DNA of 64,000 nt from Tubulanus polymorphus (GCF_964204645.1 NC_134030.1:15342447-15406446), one strand, 5' to 3'; positions 30,616 to 42,435 are shown, counted from the stretch's first letter. Translations and numbers: made by a program. The notes: generated by a model from the letters alone, not told the origin.

Positions 30616-32441
30616 ACCCAAATAATGATGATTTCCAATTAATGAGATATAAAGGCGCAATTCCATATTCTTTCTATAAAAATCATAATGATTTTAACAT
30701 AACTGAATTATTGAAAGAACAATTCTATGATGAATTAAAAAATGAATATGTTAAGGATGAAGTATATAATAGAACATTGAATATTTGGAATCATTTCAAA
30801 ATAGAAAATCATGGACAATTAGTAGATTCATATCTAAAATCAGATGTTTTATTATTAACCGATATATTCGAAAGGTTTAGAGATGTAAACCTAAAATATT
30901 TCAATATTGATCCTTGTCATTGTTATTCTAGTCCAGGTTTAACATGGGATTGTGGATTAAAATTTACAGATATAAAAATGGATTTGTTAACAAATATAGA
31001 TCAATTATTATTATTTGAAAAAATCTATAAGAGGAGGAGTTTCAGGTGTATTAGGGGATAGATATTTCAATGTAATTGATAACCCTGCATATAAATTATT
31101 ATATATAGATGCAAATAATTTGTATGGTTGGGCAATGATGGAACCACAACCTTATGGAGTATTTGAAATAAGTGAAGTTTCACAACATGAAAATAATGAT
31201 AAATTTGATTGGAAGAAAAGAATCCTAGATATCGCAGATGATTCAGGTACTGGTTACTTCTTTATTGTAGATTTTGAATATCCTGAACATATTAAATTCA
31301 AATCTAGAAATCTAGCATACTGTCCAGAACATAAAACTGTAACTCATGAAGAATTATCAAATTATCAAAAAAGAATTAAACCCGAAAATCATATTCATAC
31401 AGGAAAGTTAATGGTAACTCAAGAAGATAAATATAATTATGTAGTACATTATAGAATGTTAAAGTTTTATCTAAAACAAGGAATGATCCTAAAAAAAGTA
31501 CATAGTTATATTTCATTTAGTCAATCTAAGTGGTTAGAAAAATATATAGATTTTAACACCAAACAGGGAACTGAAGCTAAAACTGATTTTGAGAAAGATT
31601 TCTTCAAACTAATGAACAATGCATTCTATGGTAAGACTTGTGAAAATATTAGAAATAGAAATGATATTGAGTTAGTTAGTAATGGTAAAAGGATAAGGCA
31701 TTTACAATCATATCCTAAGTTTTTAGTTAACAGAATATTTGATGAAAATTTAGCTGCAGTTAAGATGAGAAGAACATCAATTAAATTTAATAAACCAATC
31801 TATGTTGGTGCTTCAGTTTTAGAATTATCAAAATTACTAATGTATGAATTCTATTATAATGTATTACAACCACTTTTTGGAGAAAAACATTTAGAAATCT
31901 TATATTTTGATTACTGACAGTTACATATTAAAGATAAAAACTAATAACATAACAGATGATTTATAAACATTAAAACATCATTTTGATTTCAGTAATTATC
32001 CTAAAAATCATGAATTGTTTAGCAATGATAATAAAAAAGTTCCTGGTAAATTCAAAGATGAATTAGGTGGCGAAGAAATGATTGAATTCATTGGTATTAG
32101 ATCTAAAATGTATTCATATAAAACTAAAGAACATGAAGCTAAAAAGTTAAAAGGAATAACCAAAAGTGTAGTAGAAAAGAATATTCATTTCAAAGATTAC
32201 ATCAATTGTATATTCAATGAAGAAGTTAGAAAACATAAGATGATATGTTTAAGATCTGAAGATCATGAAATGTTTATTGAAGAAATTGAAAAGATAAGTC
32301 TAAACCCATTTGATGATATAAGATATATTTTAGATGATGGAATTCATACAGTTGCTTATGGTTGTAATTAAGATGAATACTTAAAATTTAAAAGAGAAGA
32401 AACAAAAGAGAACGAGATAATGAAAAGAATTCTAACGTGTT
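30610..32441 (+). pseudogene. polB: Protein-primed DNA polymerase B, C-terminal part (copy B)
   Basis: It carries exo III (YLKSDVLLL), motif A (DANNLYG), motif B (KLMNNAFYGK) and motif C, and ends RILTC. Breaks: frameshift near 31020, a one-base insertion at 31910-31912 exactly between the Asp and Thr codons of the YFDTDS motif, a stop near 31963 and a stop at 32369. The one-base insertion coincides with the intein insertion point used in copy D. Confidence 0.87.
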
Positions 32442-32472
32442 AATCAAATTTTAATAAAAATATGTATTATAA

Positions 32473-32826
32473 ATGGAGAGTAAACAAGCGCACAGTGAGA
32501 ACAACAAATTATTTCTAGATAGAATAAAAGATACTTCAATTGTCAAATCAGTAGATTATAAATTTAAGAAGTAAAAAGAATTAATAATCCATAAGAAATA
32601 TCTTATTACAAATATTGATACAGTTACTAACAAATATGGACATAAATTAGTTACACACTTAGAATATGAAGGATTAAAAGGAAATACATATAAATTCAGA
32701 ACATATTTACCGGATAGATTTCATAGATTATCAAGTGAAGACCTAGAAGAATTATGTTCTGGTGATTTCTATTTCGTATATAAGGGTAAGAATGAAAAAG
32801 GGCACCATGAAATAGATTTCGAATAA
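32473..32826 (+). pseudogene. Small replication-block protein, nonsense-broken (copy B)
   Basis: Homologue of 16736-17089 with a stop near 32572 in place of a Leu codon in the basic helix. The rest of the frame is open to 32826, including FRTYLPDRFHRL and FYFVYKGKNEKG. Confidence 0.7.
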
Positions 32827-32843
32827 GAAAATATGTAAAATAA

Positions 32844-33589
32844 ATGGTAGAATTAAAAGAATACAGAATATTTGTTGATTCTAGAAGACTTACAAATTTT
32901 AAATCACATAATTTACTAGTACAATTAGTTAGATAATTCAAGAATTGTGTTGATTTAAAATTAGTTAACATAAGTCTATGTAATTCTTTTTATAATATAT
33001 CGGATAAAACTTCTGAACATAGAGGGTTTATGATTTATATGAGAAATAAAGATAAATGGTTTCATATATTTTTAAAACCAGGATTATATAATTTAGAATC
33101 ATTAGCGCAGGAAATTAATAGAAGAGCTCGGTTGAAAATCGGGGGCACTTCTGTATTTGAAATAAAATTGATAGTACTAATAAAATTAGAATAAAGATAT
33201 CTAATGAACAACATAAATTTTTGGTAAACAAACCACTGGCTAAAATGTTAGGAATTAAAGCGCTTACAGTTACTGGAAACGGAGAAGGCAGCTCAAATAT
33301 AATACCTTTTACACACTTTTATATTTATTGCAATTTAATCGAGCCTTCAAAAACTTTCGAAGCAACTAAAGAAACAATTTGTAGTTCTAGTATACTAAAT
33401 ATTTTACCGCTAAAAAATTTTAAACAATTTGGAACACAAATAAATTATAATTTAACAGAATGTGATTTTAAACCTTGCATTCCTAAATTTAATAATTTTA
33501 AATTAGAAATAAGAAATCATAATGGATATTTAATTGATTTGAATAACTTTCCTGTGATATATGAATTAGTTGTAAGATGTAGAGAGTAA
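32844..33589 (+). pseudogene. Penton-like minor capsid gene, broken (copy B)
   Basis: Homologue of 17104-17853. A stop lies near 32935 and a small deletion near 33163 shifts the frame; the last 122 codons from 33221 are open (LAKMLGIKALTVTG, FTHFYIYCNLIEP). No insertion is present at the site used by the transposon in copy A. Confidence 0.75.
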
Positions 33590-33604
33590 TTTTTCATTAT
33601 ATAA

Positions 33605-33969
33605 ATGAATATAACTGTTGGACCGAGTATATGTGTTGGGTTTGATTTTAAACATGAGAAAGAAATGAAATTTAACATTAATGATGTAATTATACATATT
33701 AAAAATATTGCATTTTCTAATGAAACAACATTTGAGTATGAAACAACAATAGATAAAGAAACTTTAAATGTAGAAAAGATTACTAATTTAATAAGAGAAT
33801 CTTTAGGATTTTATGAATTAGATGAAGATTTTATCATAGATGATATTAAAAACATATTAACCAAAATATATGATAATCAGTAATGAAAAGTAGTAATGAA
33901 ATAAATGTTGAATTAATCATCACTAAGATAACTAAATATTTTGAAGATAGTAATTTTTTTGATAAATAA
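33605..33969 (+). pseudogene. 119-aa structural-block protein, frameshifted (copy B, unit 1)
   Basis: The first 92 codons are as in copy A. A small insertion near 33880 (CAGTAATG) ends the frame; the rest follows in another frame to a stop that abuts the next ATG. Confidence 0.68.
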
Positions 33970-34187
33970 ATGAGTGATAATAAGTTGATAATAACTGGAT
34001 TATATAATGGAGCATTACTATCAGTTGGAACTGTTGGTTATTCAATGGTATTAAAAAAGGTATTTAAAATGGGAAGTGTTAATGTTGATAGATTTGATAT
34101 CAATGATATTTTAAAATTAACAGCAGTAACTAATCTAATTTAACAATTGATTATTTAGAAAAACAAAAATATATTCCTCCCATATAA
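33970..34187 (+). pseudogene. 73-aa two-segment membrane protein, frameshifted (copy B, unit 1)
   Basis: It has the same deletion in the second hydrophobic segment as 4963-5180 in copy A, plus a Trp-to-Leu change at residue 6. Confidence 0.68.
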
Positions 34188-34211
34188 ATGTTTAATTATT
34201 TTACTAAATAA

Positions 34212-34634
34212 ATGGCTTCTGCAGTTATAACTATTATAGGATCGGCAATTGTTAACGCTTTAGCATTTACTGGGGACGGCTATTTATTTAAACATATTGA
34301 TAAAAATGGTTCATTATCAGAACAAAAAAGACATAATTTAGTATTAGAGAAATACAATAAAGCAGCAGAAGAATATAGAGAAAAGAGACAAAACTATGTG
34401 GATTATATTAACAAGGAATTATATGATCAGAAGATTTCACACAGAGATTTTCAATCAGTTGATGATGCAATGAGTTTATATAACGCGGTAACAAATAAAG
34501 AAAAATTACATCTACATAAACCTACAATATCAGATTATTATACCCCAAGTAATGAACAGAAGAAATATGAAATAATTTGGATTTTAGGGGGAACAGTTAT
34601 TGTTATATTTGTTGCTTATAAATTTACTAATTAG
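34212..34634 (+). CDS. 140-aa double-anchored membrane protein (copy B, unit 1)
   Basis: Intact and identical in protein sequence to copy A (5205-5627), including the GDGYLF variant where C and D have GGGYLF. Membrane segments lie at residues about 3-20 and 119-137. Confidence 0.75.
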   Translation: MASAVITIIGSAIVNALAFTGDGYLFKHIDKNGSLSEQKRHNLVLEKYNKAAEEYREKRQNYVDYINKELYDQKISHRDFQSVDDAMSLYNAVTNKEKLHLHKPTISDYYTPSNEQKKYEIIWILGGTVIVIFVAYKFTN

Positions 34635-34654
34635 TAATTTTTTTTGCTAAATAA

Positions 34655-34757
34655 ATGGAAGATAAAGTTGATAATATTGATATTATTCCTCATGATATCA
34701 GTAAAACTAAATTAGAAATATATTTAGAAAAACAAATATTAGAATTTGAAAGTGAAA
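34655..34757 (+). pseudogene. 144-aa membrane protein, first 34 codons only (copy B, unit 1)
   Basis: It has an intact late-type start signal and N-terminal charged helix, then is cut off at the duplication junction. Confidence 0.7.
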
Positions 34758-34930
34758 TGTTAAACAATTTGGAACTCAAATAAATTATAATTTAACAGAA
34801 TGTGATTTTAAACCTTGCATTCCTAAATTTAATAATTTTAAGTTAGAAGTAAGAAATCATAATGGATACTTAATTGATTTAAATAACTTTCCTGTGATAT
34901 ATGAATTAGTTATAAGATGTAGAGAGTAAT
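34757..34930 (+). pseudogene. Penton 3' fragment (copy B, unit 2)
   Basis: It encodes the last 57 residues of penton from VKQFGTQINYNL to RCRE and a stop. The fragment is joined to the truncated 144-aa gene and has no start of its own. Confidence 0.75.
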
Positions 34931-34945
34931 TTTTTCATTATATAA

Positions 34946-35302
34946 ATGAATATAACTGTTGGATCGAGTATATGTTTTGGGTTTGATTTTAAACATGAGA
35001 AAGAAATGAAATTTAACATTAATGATGTAATTACACATATTAAAAATATTGCATTTTCTAATGAAACAACATTTGAGTATGAAACAACAATAGATAAAGA
35101 AACTTTAAATGTAGAAAAGATTACTAATTTAATTAGAGAATCTTTGAGATTTTATGAATTAGATGAAGATTTTATCATCGATGATATTAAAAAAATGATA
35201 ATTGAAATATATACCAATGAAACTAGTAATGAAATAAATGTTGAATTAATCATAAATAAGATAACTAAATATTTTGAAGATAGTAATTTTTTTGATAAAT
35301 AA
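34946..35302 (+). CDS. 119-aa family structural-block protein (copy B, unit 2)
   Basis: 118 aa, open. It differs from unit 1 by SSICFGFDF and by an IKKMIIEIYTNETSNE segment in the C-terminal third, as in copy C. T6 and TATATAAATG precede the start; its stop abuts the next ATG. Confidence 0.72.
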   Translation: MNITVGSSICFGFDFKHEKEMKFNINDVITHIKNIAFSNETTFEYETTIDKETLNVEKITNLIRESLRFYELDEDFIIDDIKKMIIEIYTNETSNEINVELIINKITKYFEDSNFFDK

Positions 35303-35524
35303 ATGAGTGATAATAAGTGGATACTAACTGGATTATATAATGGAGCATTACTATCAGTTGGAACTGTTGGTTATTCAATGGTATTGAAAAAAGTATTTAA
35401 AATGGGAAGTGTTAATGTTGATAGATTTGATATAAATGATATCTTAAAATTAACATTAGCAGTTACTTTATCTAATTTAACTATTGATTATATGGAAAAA
35501 CAAACATATATTCCTCCCATATAA
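35303..35524 (+). CDS. 73-aa two-segment membrane protein (copy B, unit 2)
   Basis: Open, with both hydrophobic segments and the YIPPI end. Nearly identical to the copy C gene at 18228. The TAAATG overlap with the previous stop is kept. Confidence 0.7.
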   Translation: MSDNKWILTGLYNGALLSVGTVGYSMVLKKVFKMGSVNVDRFDINDILKLTLAVTLSNLTIDYMEKQTYIPPI

Positions 35525-35548
35525 ATGCGTAATTATTTTTCTAAATAA

Positions 35549-35971
35549 ATGGCTTCTGCAATTATAACTATTATAGGATCGGCAATTGTTAACGCTTTAG
35601 CATTTACTGGTGGTGGATATTTATTTAAGCATATTGATAAAAATGGATCATTAACAGAACAAAAAAGACATAACTTAGCATTAGAAAAATACAATAAATC
35701 AGCAGAAGAATATAGAGAAAAGAGACAAAACTATATGGATTATATTAACAAAGAATTATATGATCAGAAGATTTCACATAGAGATTTTCAATCAGTTGAT
35801 GACGCAATCAGTTTATATAACGCAGTAACCAATAACGAAAAATTACATCTACATAAACCTACAATATCAGATTATTATACCCCAAGTAAAGAACAACAGA
35901 AATATGAAATAATATGGATTTTAGGCGGAACAGTTATTGTTATATTTGTTGCTTATAAATTTACTAATTAG
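35549..35971 (+). CDS. 140-aa double-anchored membrane protein (copy B, unit 2)
   Basis: Open 140-aa frame with the GGGYLF variant, both terminal membrane segments and the DYYTPSKEQQK segment. It is followed by a deletion that removes the start of the next gene. Confidence 0.75.
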   Translation: MASAIITIIGSAIVNALAFTGGGYLFKHIDKNGSLTEQKRHNLALEKYNKSAEEYREKRQNYMDYINKELYDQKISHRDFQSVDDAISLYNAVTNNEKLHLHKPTISDYYTPSKEQQKYEIIWILGGTVIVIFVAYKFTN

Positions 35972-35977
35972 TAATTG

Positions 35978-36399
35978 ATGATAATATTGATATTATTCCT
36001 CATGATATGAATAAAACTAAATTAAAAACATATTTAGAAAAACAAATATTAGAATTTGAAAGTGACTTAAAAGTTAAAAAGAAAAAATATTTAAAAAATT
36101 AAATTATATATTATTTGATTATAAGTGGTTCAGTTACAATTAGTTCTGTAATAACATTTCTAGCAATATTCAGCCCATTAACACCTTTAGCTATATCAAT
36201 TGGCGTATTAGGATTAAGTTCAAGTGTTTTAACTGGTATAAGTTCAAAATTAAATATAAAAAGTAATAAAGAAAAAATTAAAACTAATATAAAAGAAATT
36301 AATAAATTAAAGAATACACTAGATTATGTACTAAGTTTAAATGGTCATATAACAGTTGAAGAACAAGATAAATTATTAAAAGAATTAGTTAATTATTAA
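35978..36399 (+). pseudogene. 144-aa membrane protein without start (copy B, unit 2)
   Basis: The late-type signal, start codon and first codons are deleted; homology begins at DNIDIIPHD. There is a stop near 36100. From 36115 the two hydrophobic segments and C-terminal helix are open for 94 codons. Confidence 0.68.
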
Positions 36400-36415
36400 T
36401 TTTTTAATTATATAA

Positions 36416-37722
36416 ATGGGGTTTCCAAGAGCTTTCCAATATAATAAATCAATGAGATATAATATTCCTGCAATAGATTTTAAAAAAAATATTACGTATA
36501 AAAATGTAGTTTTAAATTCATTAACTAATTTAGAAATTTATGTTACTGAATCACAGTTTTTTATTTCTAAAATGGAAAATATATTTAATACATATGAAGT
36601 TACTTTTACTCGAGATGAATATCATATATATAAAGTAAAATCTAATATGAAATATTGGCAGAACCAATTAGATTTTGCTGTTTATTGTGCAACAACTGGT
36701 TGCGGAATAAGTTGGAATGATCATTTAAATAACTTAGATAAAAATTTGAAGTATTCTGATTCACACAATTCACACATTAATTCAGACAATATTTAGATTT
36801 CACACATATTTTCAAATCAGAATAATATTAAATGAATTAGAATGTCCTTTACCCGGGTCTAAATATTTTAAAGAATTGGACAATAATATTAATCTATCTA
36901 AGTTTTATACAATATGTAATGAATTTAATATAAACATTAATTCCGATTTTAGAGCGCATGGTAAATTGCAAGGTGTTGGTGAAGAGTATGAAATAAAAAG
37001 AATTGATTATATGCATAGAATTGGAGCTTATCATAATTATAAAGTTGATAATAATAATGGTTGGGTTTATTTCATTTTAGAAAATACTGAAGGTTTTACT
37101 AAAGCTGGAATACAAAGAATAAATCAATCTATTAGAACTTATTTGATATGTATTCTAGGTGCGCAAGTTGAAACAAGATCCCCAATAATTGGAAATGATA
37201 CCACTTCATTTGATGCGCAGAAACAATTCAAAGTATTATTTGAAGATTCCATTCATAATGATAAAAATAGATCGATTCCAGAAAACATTGTTAGATATCG
37301 AAATTATTTAGATAAATCACATATTAGATTAAATTATTGTATAGGCCCTAATCTATTAATTATTTCTAATGATTTAGTATTAAAGATGGGAAATATAATT
37401 GGTTTTAATAATCTTATTAAAACTGCAACAATAAATAATTCATTTGGATTAAATGATATAAATAAAAAGATTATTACTGCTCCAAAATTAATGGAAGGTG
37501 AAAAAAATAAAAAAACATATTCAATCAACAGAAACTAAAACTAATAATATGAAATTAAATAATGATACTAAAATAAAAGATTACAATACATCAGAAGATA
37601 TAAAAACTGATAATATTCAACATGAAATAATTAAACTAAATGATGATAATAAATCCCATGAAAATGCTAAATTAGCTATAACTTGTATAGGAATTGTAAT
37701 CGGAGGAATATTATATTTTTAA
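36416..37722 (+). pseudogene. 460-aa conserved Polinton protein, broken (copy B)
   Basis: The N-terminal 126 codons are open; indels near 36760-36795 and a frameshift at about 37505 split it. The middle region (HGKLQGVGEEYEIKRIDYMH) is clearly different from C and D and probably represents another allele. The C-terminal membrane segment ends at 37722. Confidence 0.72.
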
Positions 37723-37743
37723 TTTTAATTTTTTATTATGTAA

Positions 37744-39214
37744 ATGGCAGAAGGTGGAGAAGATATTCCATTGGATGGCATGGGGAATAATAATGAAGGA
37801 TATATTGATGATGATTATAATGATGCAGGTGCTAATCTTAATGAAACTAATATTGATGATGATAATTCATCAGCGCGTAATTCTAATTTAGCAGATAGTG
37901 GTTCTAAAGCCCCATCAACAGATGAATATATTAGAGGAGCTAAATCGAGAATATATACTGAAAATGAAAATCCAGGTTTATTAAAGAAAAATTTAGAATA
38001 TCATGAATCTATGTTTAAATTCCATCCTGTATTTGAAAGATCCGGATATAATATAAATGATAAAGATGCTGGCCGTTTAGTAGAAAATTTAAAACTTTTA
38101 GATGGTGAATATTATTATAAATTGAAACATGATTATTATATTAATATCTCTTATAAAAATCAAGACAAAATATTAGCGGAAAAAACTTTGGGAAAATTAG
38201 AACCAGATAGAATTAAAAGAATAAGTAATAGTAATGTAATAACTGATGTTACAAAACAAGAATTAACTGATAAAAATAGAAGAGTATTTAAACAAAGAAT
38301 TAATGAATTATTTGAAATAATCAAAAAGAAATCAGAAACAGAAATAACTTCTGAACAGAATATAACTTCCAAAACTAGTAAACCTAATTCAAGAGGAGTT
38401 CAAACTGAAAAACTTTTACCGAATGGATTAAATGATGCAACAGATCAAGAATTAGAAGATTTGAATAATATATTTTCTGTCGAAGCAATTAGAGAAATTA
38501 AAAGTATAAGACTTGCATCTGATAAAATCGCGCATGATAAAAGTATAACAGATTTAAAAATTAGAACTTTAGAAGTTAAATTATTTAAATCAAGAAAAGA
38601 ATCGGAACAACTAAAATTAGATTGAGATAATCAAGTTATTGAAGAAATTGAATTTTAAAAAAAGAAATGCATATTTAGAAAAAGAAATTGATGATTTAAA
38701 ATATAATATAGAATTACAGAGAGAAGAAAGAAATATATTATTAAAAGAATATGGTAATAATTTTAAAAGGTTAAAAGATGTTTTTAAAAGATATCTAATA
38801 AAACCAAATTCTGAAATATCATTGAAAGATAGAATAAAATTATTATTTAAGTTAGAAGGAATAACAATTCTTTCAATTCTAACAGCTGTAACTATGTTAT
38901 TTACAAAAATTGGTTTAGCTATATCAAATTCTTTGAAATCTACTCCTACTCCCAATAAACCGGATAAACCCCCGAATGATAATTCTATACAAGATAAAGT
39001 TAAAGATGGTTTAAAGAAATTAGCAAAATATTTATGGGAACTATCTAAAAAATCTGCTGCAGCATTGCCAGGAGTTATTGCATCAATTGTTGGTTTTATA
39101 TTGAAATCTGCAGGAAACATTATTAACTTTGCTGCTGAACATATTATTTTATTTTTAATTACAGTTGTAAGTGCAATTATTTTTGGGTTAGTAAACATGA
39201 TAAAAAATAGATAA
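37744..39214 (+). pseudogene. Coiled-coil membrane protein, broken in the middle (copy B)
   Basis: 293 codons are open from MAEGGEDIPLDGMG to a stop at 38623, then a frameshift. The second part (38639-39214) carries coiled coil, ILTAVTMLFTKIGLAIS, a proline-rich linker and two further hydrophobic segments. This is the least damaged copy of the family. Confidence 0.73.
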
Positions 39215-39234
39215 TTAATTTTTTTGTTAAATAA

Positions 39235-40452
39235 ATGAGTGGGAGTAATATCAATCCTTATAAGAATCATAGAATATCTAATGCTATTAAAGCAGAAAGA
39301 TCTCATCATATAATTACTCATAATCCTTCAAATATTAATCCCGATGAAACTTTATATGTTGGTATTCCTCGATTAACACAAAAATACTTTTTATGTTCCA
39401 AATAGTATTTATTTATCAGCCGATATAAAAGTAATCGGTAATAATAATAATTATGTTGTTGATAATGTTGGAAGATATTTGATTAAAAAATTAACAATAA
39501 AGATCGGTCCAGAAACAGTTTTCTCATTAGATGATTATAATTTATTTATGCATTATAAAGATTTATGACTAAAGAAAATAGAAATAATATGATACTTCAA
39601 GGAATCCAATCAGAAAACCAAAATAAATTAAGATCTGAAGGACATAATGCAATAATAACTAATGCTATAGATAAATTGATAAAAAGTATATATGGAAGCA
39701 AATATAAAATTCCATTAGACTTTGAATTGATAAATAATAATGCACCTTTATATAAATACGCAATTCAAGAAGATGTTATATTCGAAATAACATTTGCTCC
39801 TGTTAATGAAATTGTATTATCTAGCGTTGTTAAAGATATGGGATATAAATTATCGAATATATGTTTAGAATATGATACTAAATACAATCAAGGATTTTCA
39901 TTATTATATGATTATATTGATAAATTTAAAACCGTAACTATTAATGCAAATGATGAAATAATTAATGAGAATATTAACTTCCCAAGAAGATCTATTAAAG
40001 GTATATTAATATTTTTTACCATTGCAACATATACTAATGGCGCAATAAATGTTGATAATTATTATAATCCTGAAATAACAAAAGTAGAAATAACTATCGA
40101 AGGAATAGCAAATAAAATATTTTGTCAAGGAATGAGAATGATAGATCAATGGCCAGAAATTAGAAAACATTTTATGAATGAAAAAGTAAAATCATCTGAA
40201 AATTGTAATATTAATCAAATTGATTATTATACCGGTAATAAATATGCATTATGGTTAGATTTTAGAACAACAGAGGATAATTCATTACATGGTTCTGGGA
40301 AAAAACTACAGAACACTAAAGATGGAATACAATTATTCATGAAAAAGGAAAGAGGAGACTTTTTAGAGGAAAATTTTAAAATGCACATTTATATTATATC
40401 TGACGCGCAATTAAATATTGTAAATTCTCAATTAAATAGTGTTATGTATTAA
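39235..40452 (+). pseudogene. Major capsid protein, frameshifted (copy B)
   Basis: An extra A near 39384 and a small deletion near 39568 shift the frame; the last 295 codons are open. Compared with C and D, about 13 residues are missing at VTDENISSIIQ. T7 and TTAAATAAATG precede the start. Confidence 0.82.
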
Positions 40453-40484
40453 AATTTTAACTTTAATAAAAATTTATATGATAA

Positions 40485-41237
40485 ATGGAAGGAGGTAAAG
40501 TATATAAACATATTCCATACATCGATACACATGAAAATAATGATGGTTTATATTATGTAATACCTTGTAATATAGCTTTGATATTTGATCCTATTTTCAA
40601 AATTTATAAAAATAAACTAATGGAAATCGATAATAATAAAAGTGGTGTTGTTGATAATTTAAGTAATGTAATTGATAATAATGTAATACCTTCTACATCT
40701 AATAATGTAATACCTTCTACATCTAATAATGTAATACCTTCTACATCTAATAATGTAATACCTTCTACATCTAATAATGTAATACCTTCTACATCTAATA
40801 ATGAAATAATATTAAATATTAGTGAAAATAGAAATTATTGTGATTATTGTAAAGGTGAATTTTCAAACGTTCCATCAAATTGGAATAAACATATGAATAC
40901 AAAGACACATATTACTAATGTAATAGAACGTGTTGGTTTAAGAGAATTTATAGAACACCCATTTAAATATGTTACAAAATTTGTTTCAAATAAAAAAGTA
41001 AATGGTAAAGAATTATATGAAGATTTATTATTAGCAACACCTAATAGAGATGAATTAGATTTAACCGATGCTAATAAAATATTAGGAGCAAACACTAATA
41101 AAGATAATAATGAAAATATAGTTACAGATATTGATAATAAAGATTCTATGAAACTTAAAGTAGAAAATAATGATAAATTTGATTGGATGAATAAGCATAA
41201 CAATGAAACAACTTTTAATCCATTAATAATAATTTAG
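40485..41237 (+). CDS. Zinc-finger protein ZF2 (copy B)
   Basis: 250 aa. Same N-terminus and C2H2 finger (CDYCKGEFSNVPSNWNKHMN) as copy C, but with five perfect NNVIPSTS repeats in place of three degenerate ones, and a tail that ends in sequence from the deletion junction (TTFNPLIII). The native C-terminus is therefore lost. Confidence 0.65.
   Translation: MEGGKVYKHIPYIDTHENNDGLYYVIPCNIALIFDPIFKIYKNKLMEIDNNKSGVVDNLSNVIDNNVIPSTSNNVIPSTSNNVIPSTSNNVIPSTSNNVIPSTSNNEIILNISENRNYCDYCKGEFSNVPSNWNKHMNTKTHITNVIERVGLREFIEHPFKYVTKFVSNKKVNGKELYEDLLLATPNRDELDLTDANKILGANTNKDNNENIVTDIDNKDSMKLKVENNDKFDWMNKHNNETTFNPLIII
40677..40800 (+). repeat. 24-bp coding minisatellite in ZF2 (copy B)
   Basis: Five tandem copies of AATAATGTAATACCTTCTAC+ATCT, coding for NNVIPSTS. 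Near-perfect identity indicates recent expansion. Copy C has about three diverged copies at 23783-23870. Confidence 0.9.
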
Positions 41238-41245
41238 ATTTTGTT

Positions 41246-41590
41246 TCAATGGCTTTCAATGGCTTTATGATTTGACTTATTTTCTGGTATGATTGGTTTA
41301 TTATCATTGGAATCTTTATCATGAGATTTGAATTTTGATTTATATATTACGCCGGATAATACAATAATTGTGATTAACCCAATTGTAATATATAAGTAAT
41401 TATTTCTTCCACTATTAGAAGAATTAGATGGATTATTATTTGAATTAATATCAGATAAAGTCTGTGATTCATTTATATCAGTTAATTTCTTTTTCTTAGC
41501 TTTTTTTAATTCTGAAGATCTTTTACCGAATTCTCTTGCCCATTTAATTTGTTTCTCGGATCTAACCTTTTTCTTAACGCCATCACTCAT
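41246..41590 (-). CDS. Basic protein with membrane anchor (copy B, intact)
   Basis: 114 aa: KKKVRSEKQIKWAREFGKRS (about 6-25), a Ser/Asn-rich linker, membrane segment LYITIGLITIIVLSGVIY (about 64-81) and a hydrophilic tail of about 33 residues with Lys and Asp. One membrane span is predicted. Conserved next to the 200-aa gene in B, C and D; function unknown. Confidence 0.7.
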   Translation of the reverse strand: MSDGVKKKVRSEKQIKWAREFGKRSSELKKAKKKKLTDINESQTLSDINSNNNPSNSSNSGRNNYLYITIGLITIIVLSGVIYKSKFKSHDKDSNDNKPIIPENKSNHKAIESH

Positions 41591-42190
41591 TTATTTTAGT
41601 TAATTTTTGTTCTGATTCATTTTCTGTTTCGCCGTTTGGTTGTAGTACAGCGTCATCTGTTTTGTTCTTACCTGATTTATATTCCATAGGTATGATATTC
41701 GAAAATGTTATGACGCCAGTAGAAATTAATGTCATAACCGATCCTAATTGAAATGAAGCATATCCGACCCATTTTTTAATTCAGTCATAACTAAGTAGTC
41801 ATTTTTCAAATCACTATATAATTTATTTTCATCATCAATTGGTATTAACTGGTTACATAACTTAGAGTAACATTTTATAATACCATCACTTATAGAGTCG
41901 TTTATTCTAGCTAATCTAGCTTCTTCATAAATCTTAAAATATTTTATTACTTTATCGGGTTTCATAGCATCTAATTCTTGAAAAGTTATTATTTTCCCGA
42001 TAAACTGATTACATTTACCACTAGTAATTAATAATTCTAGATGGTGCTTACAATATAAATAGTATTCATAATCAATATTACAATTAATATTATTTTCAAT
42101 TTTGATTGGAATATCCTTATTATCACTAATACCTAAATCATCTAATGTTTTTTCAATATCAATACTATTCTTACTCGATTTCTTTGACAT
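41583..42190 (-). pseudogene. 200-aa conserved Polinton protein, frameshifted (copy B)
   Basis: 148 codons are open from MSKKSSKNSIDIEK to TELKNG; a shortened T-run near 41772 (A-run on the coding strand) shifts the frame before the hydrophobic C-terminus, which continues in another frame to about 41583, overlapping the next start. Confidence 0.7.
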
Positions 42191-42435
42191 TTATATTAGA
42201 GAAATTTAATAAGAAAAATATTATAAGTATTATAAAATGATACCAGTATCTCTTTAGATTAATACTAGCTTAGTTAAAGGTAAATAATTTTAGTATTAGT
42301 TATTGTTTTTTAGTACTTTTTATTTGTGATATAAAGTATTCTTTTTGAAAAGAAAATATTAAAAAAACAATAACTAATACTAGCTAGTTGAAGATATGTA
42401 ATTTTTAATACTTTTTATTTAAAATCTATTATTCT
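42191..42435. other. AT-rich spacer (copy B)
   Basis: 245 bp between the 200-aa and HNH genes, with imperfect repeats around TAATACTAGCT(A)GTT. The stem-loop found at the matching place in copies C and D is absent. No gene seen. Confidence 0.5.

Larger units (their letters stand above)
33415..35971 (+). repeat. Tandem duplication of penton tail to 140-aa gene (copy B)
   Basis: Unit 1 (about 33415-34756) carries penton tail, 119-, 73-, 140-aa genes and the first 34 codons of the 144-aa gene. At 34757 the sequence jumps back to the penton tail, and unit 2 repeats the same order to 35971. Unit 1 is nearly identical to copy A (same deletion in the 73-aa gene, identical 140-aa protein); unit 2 is closer to copy C. 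This looks like unequal recombination between two element variants. Confidence 0.8.
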
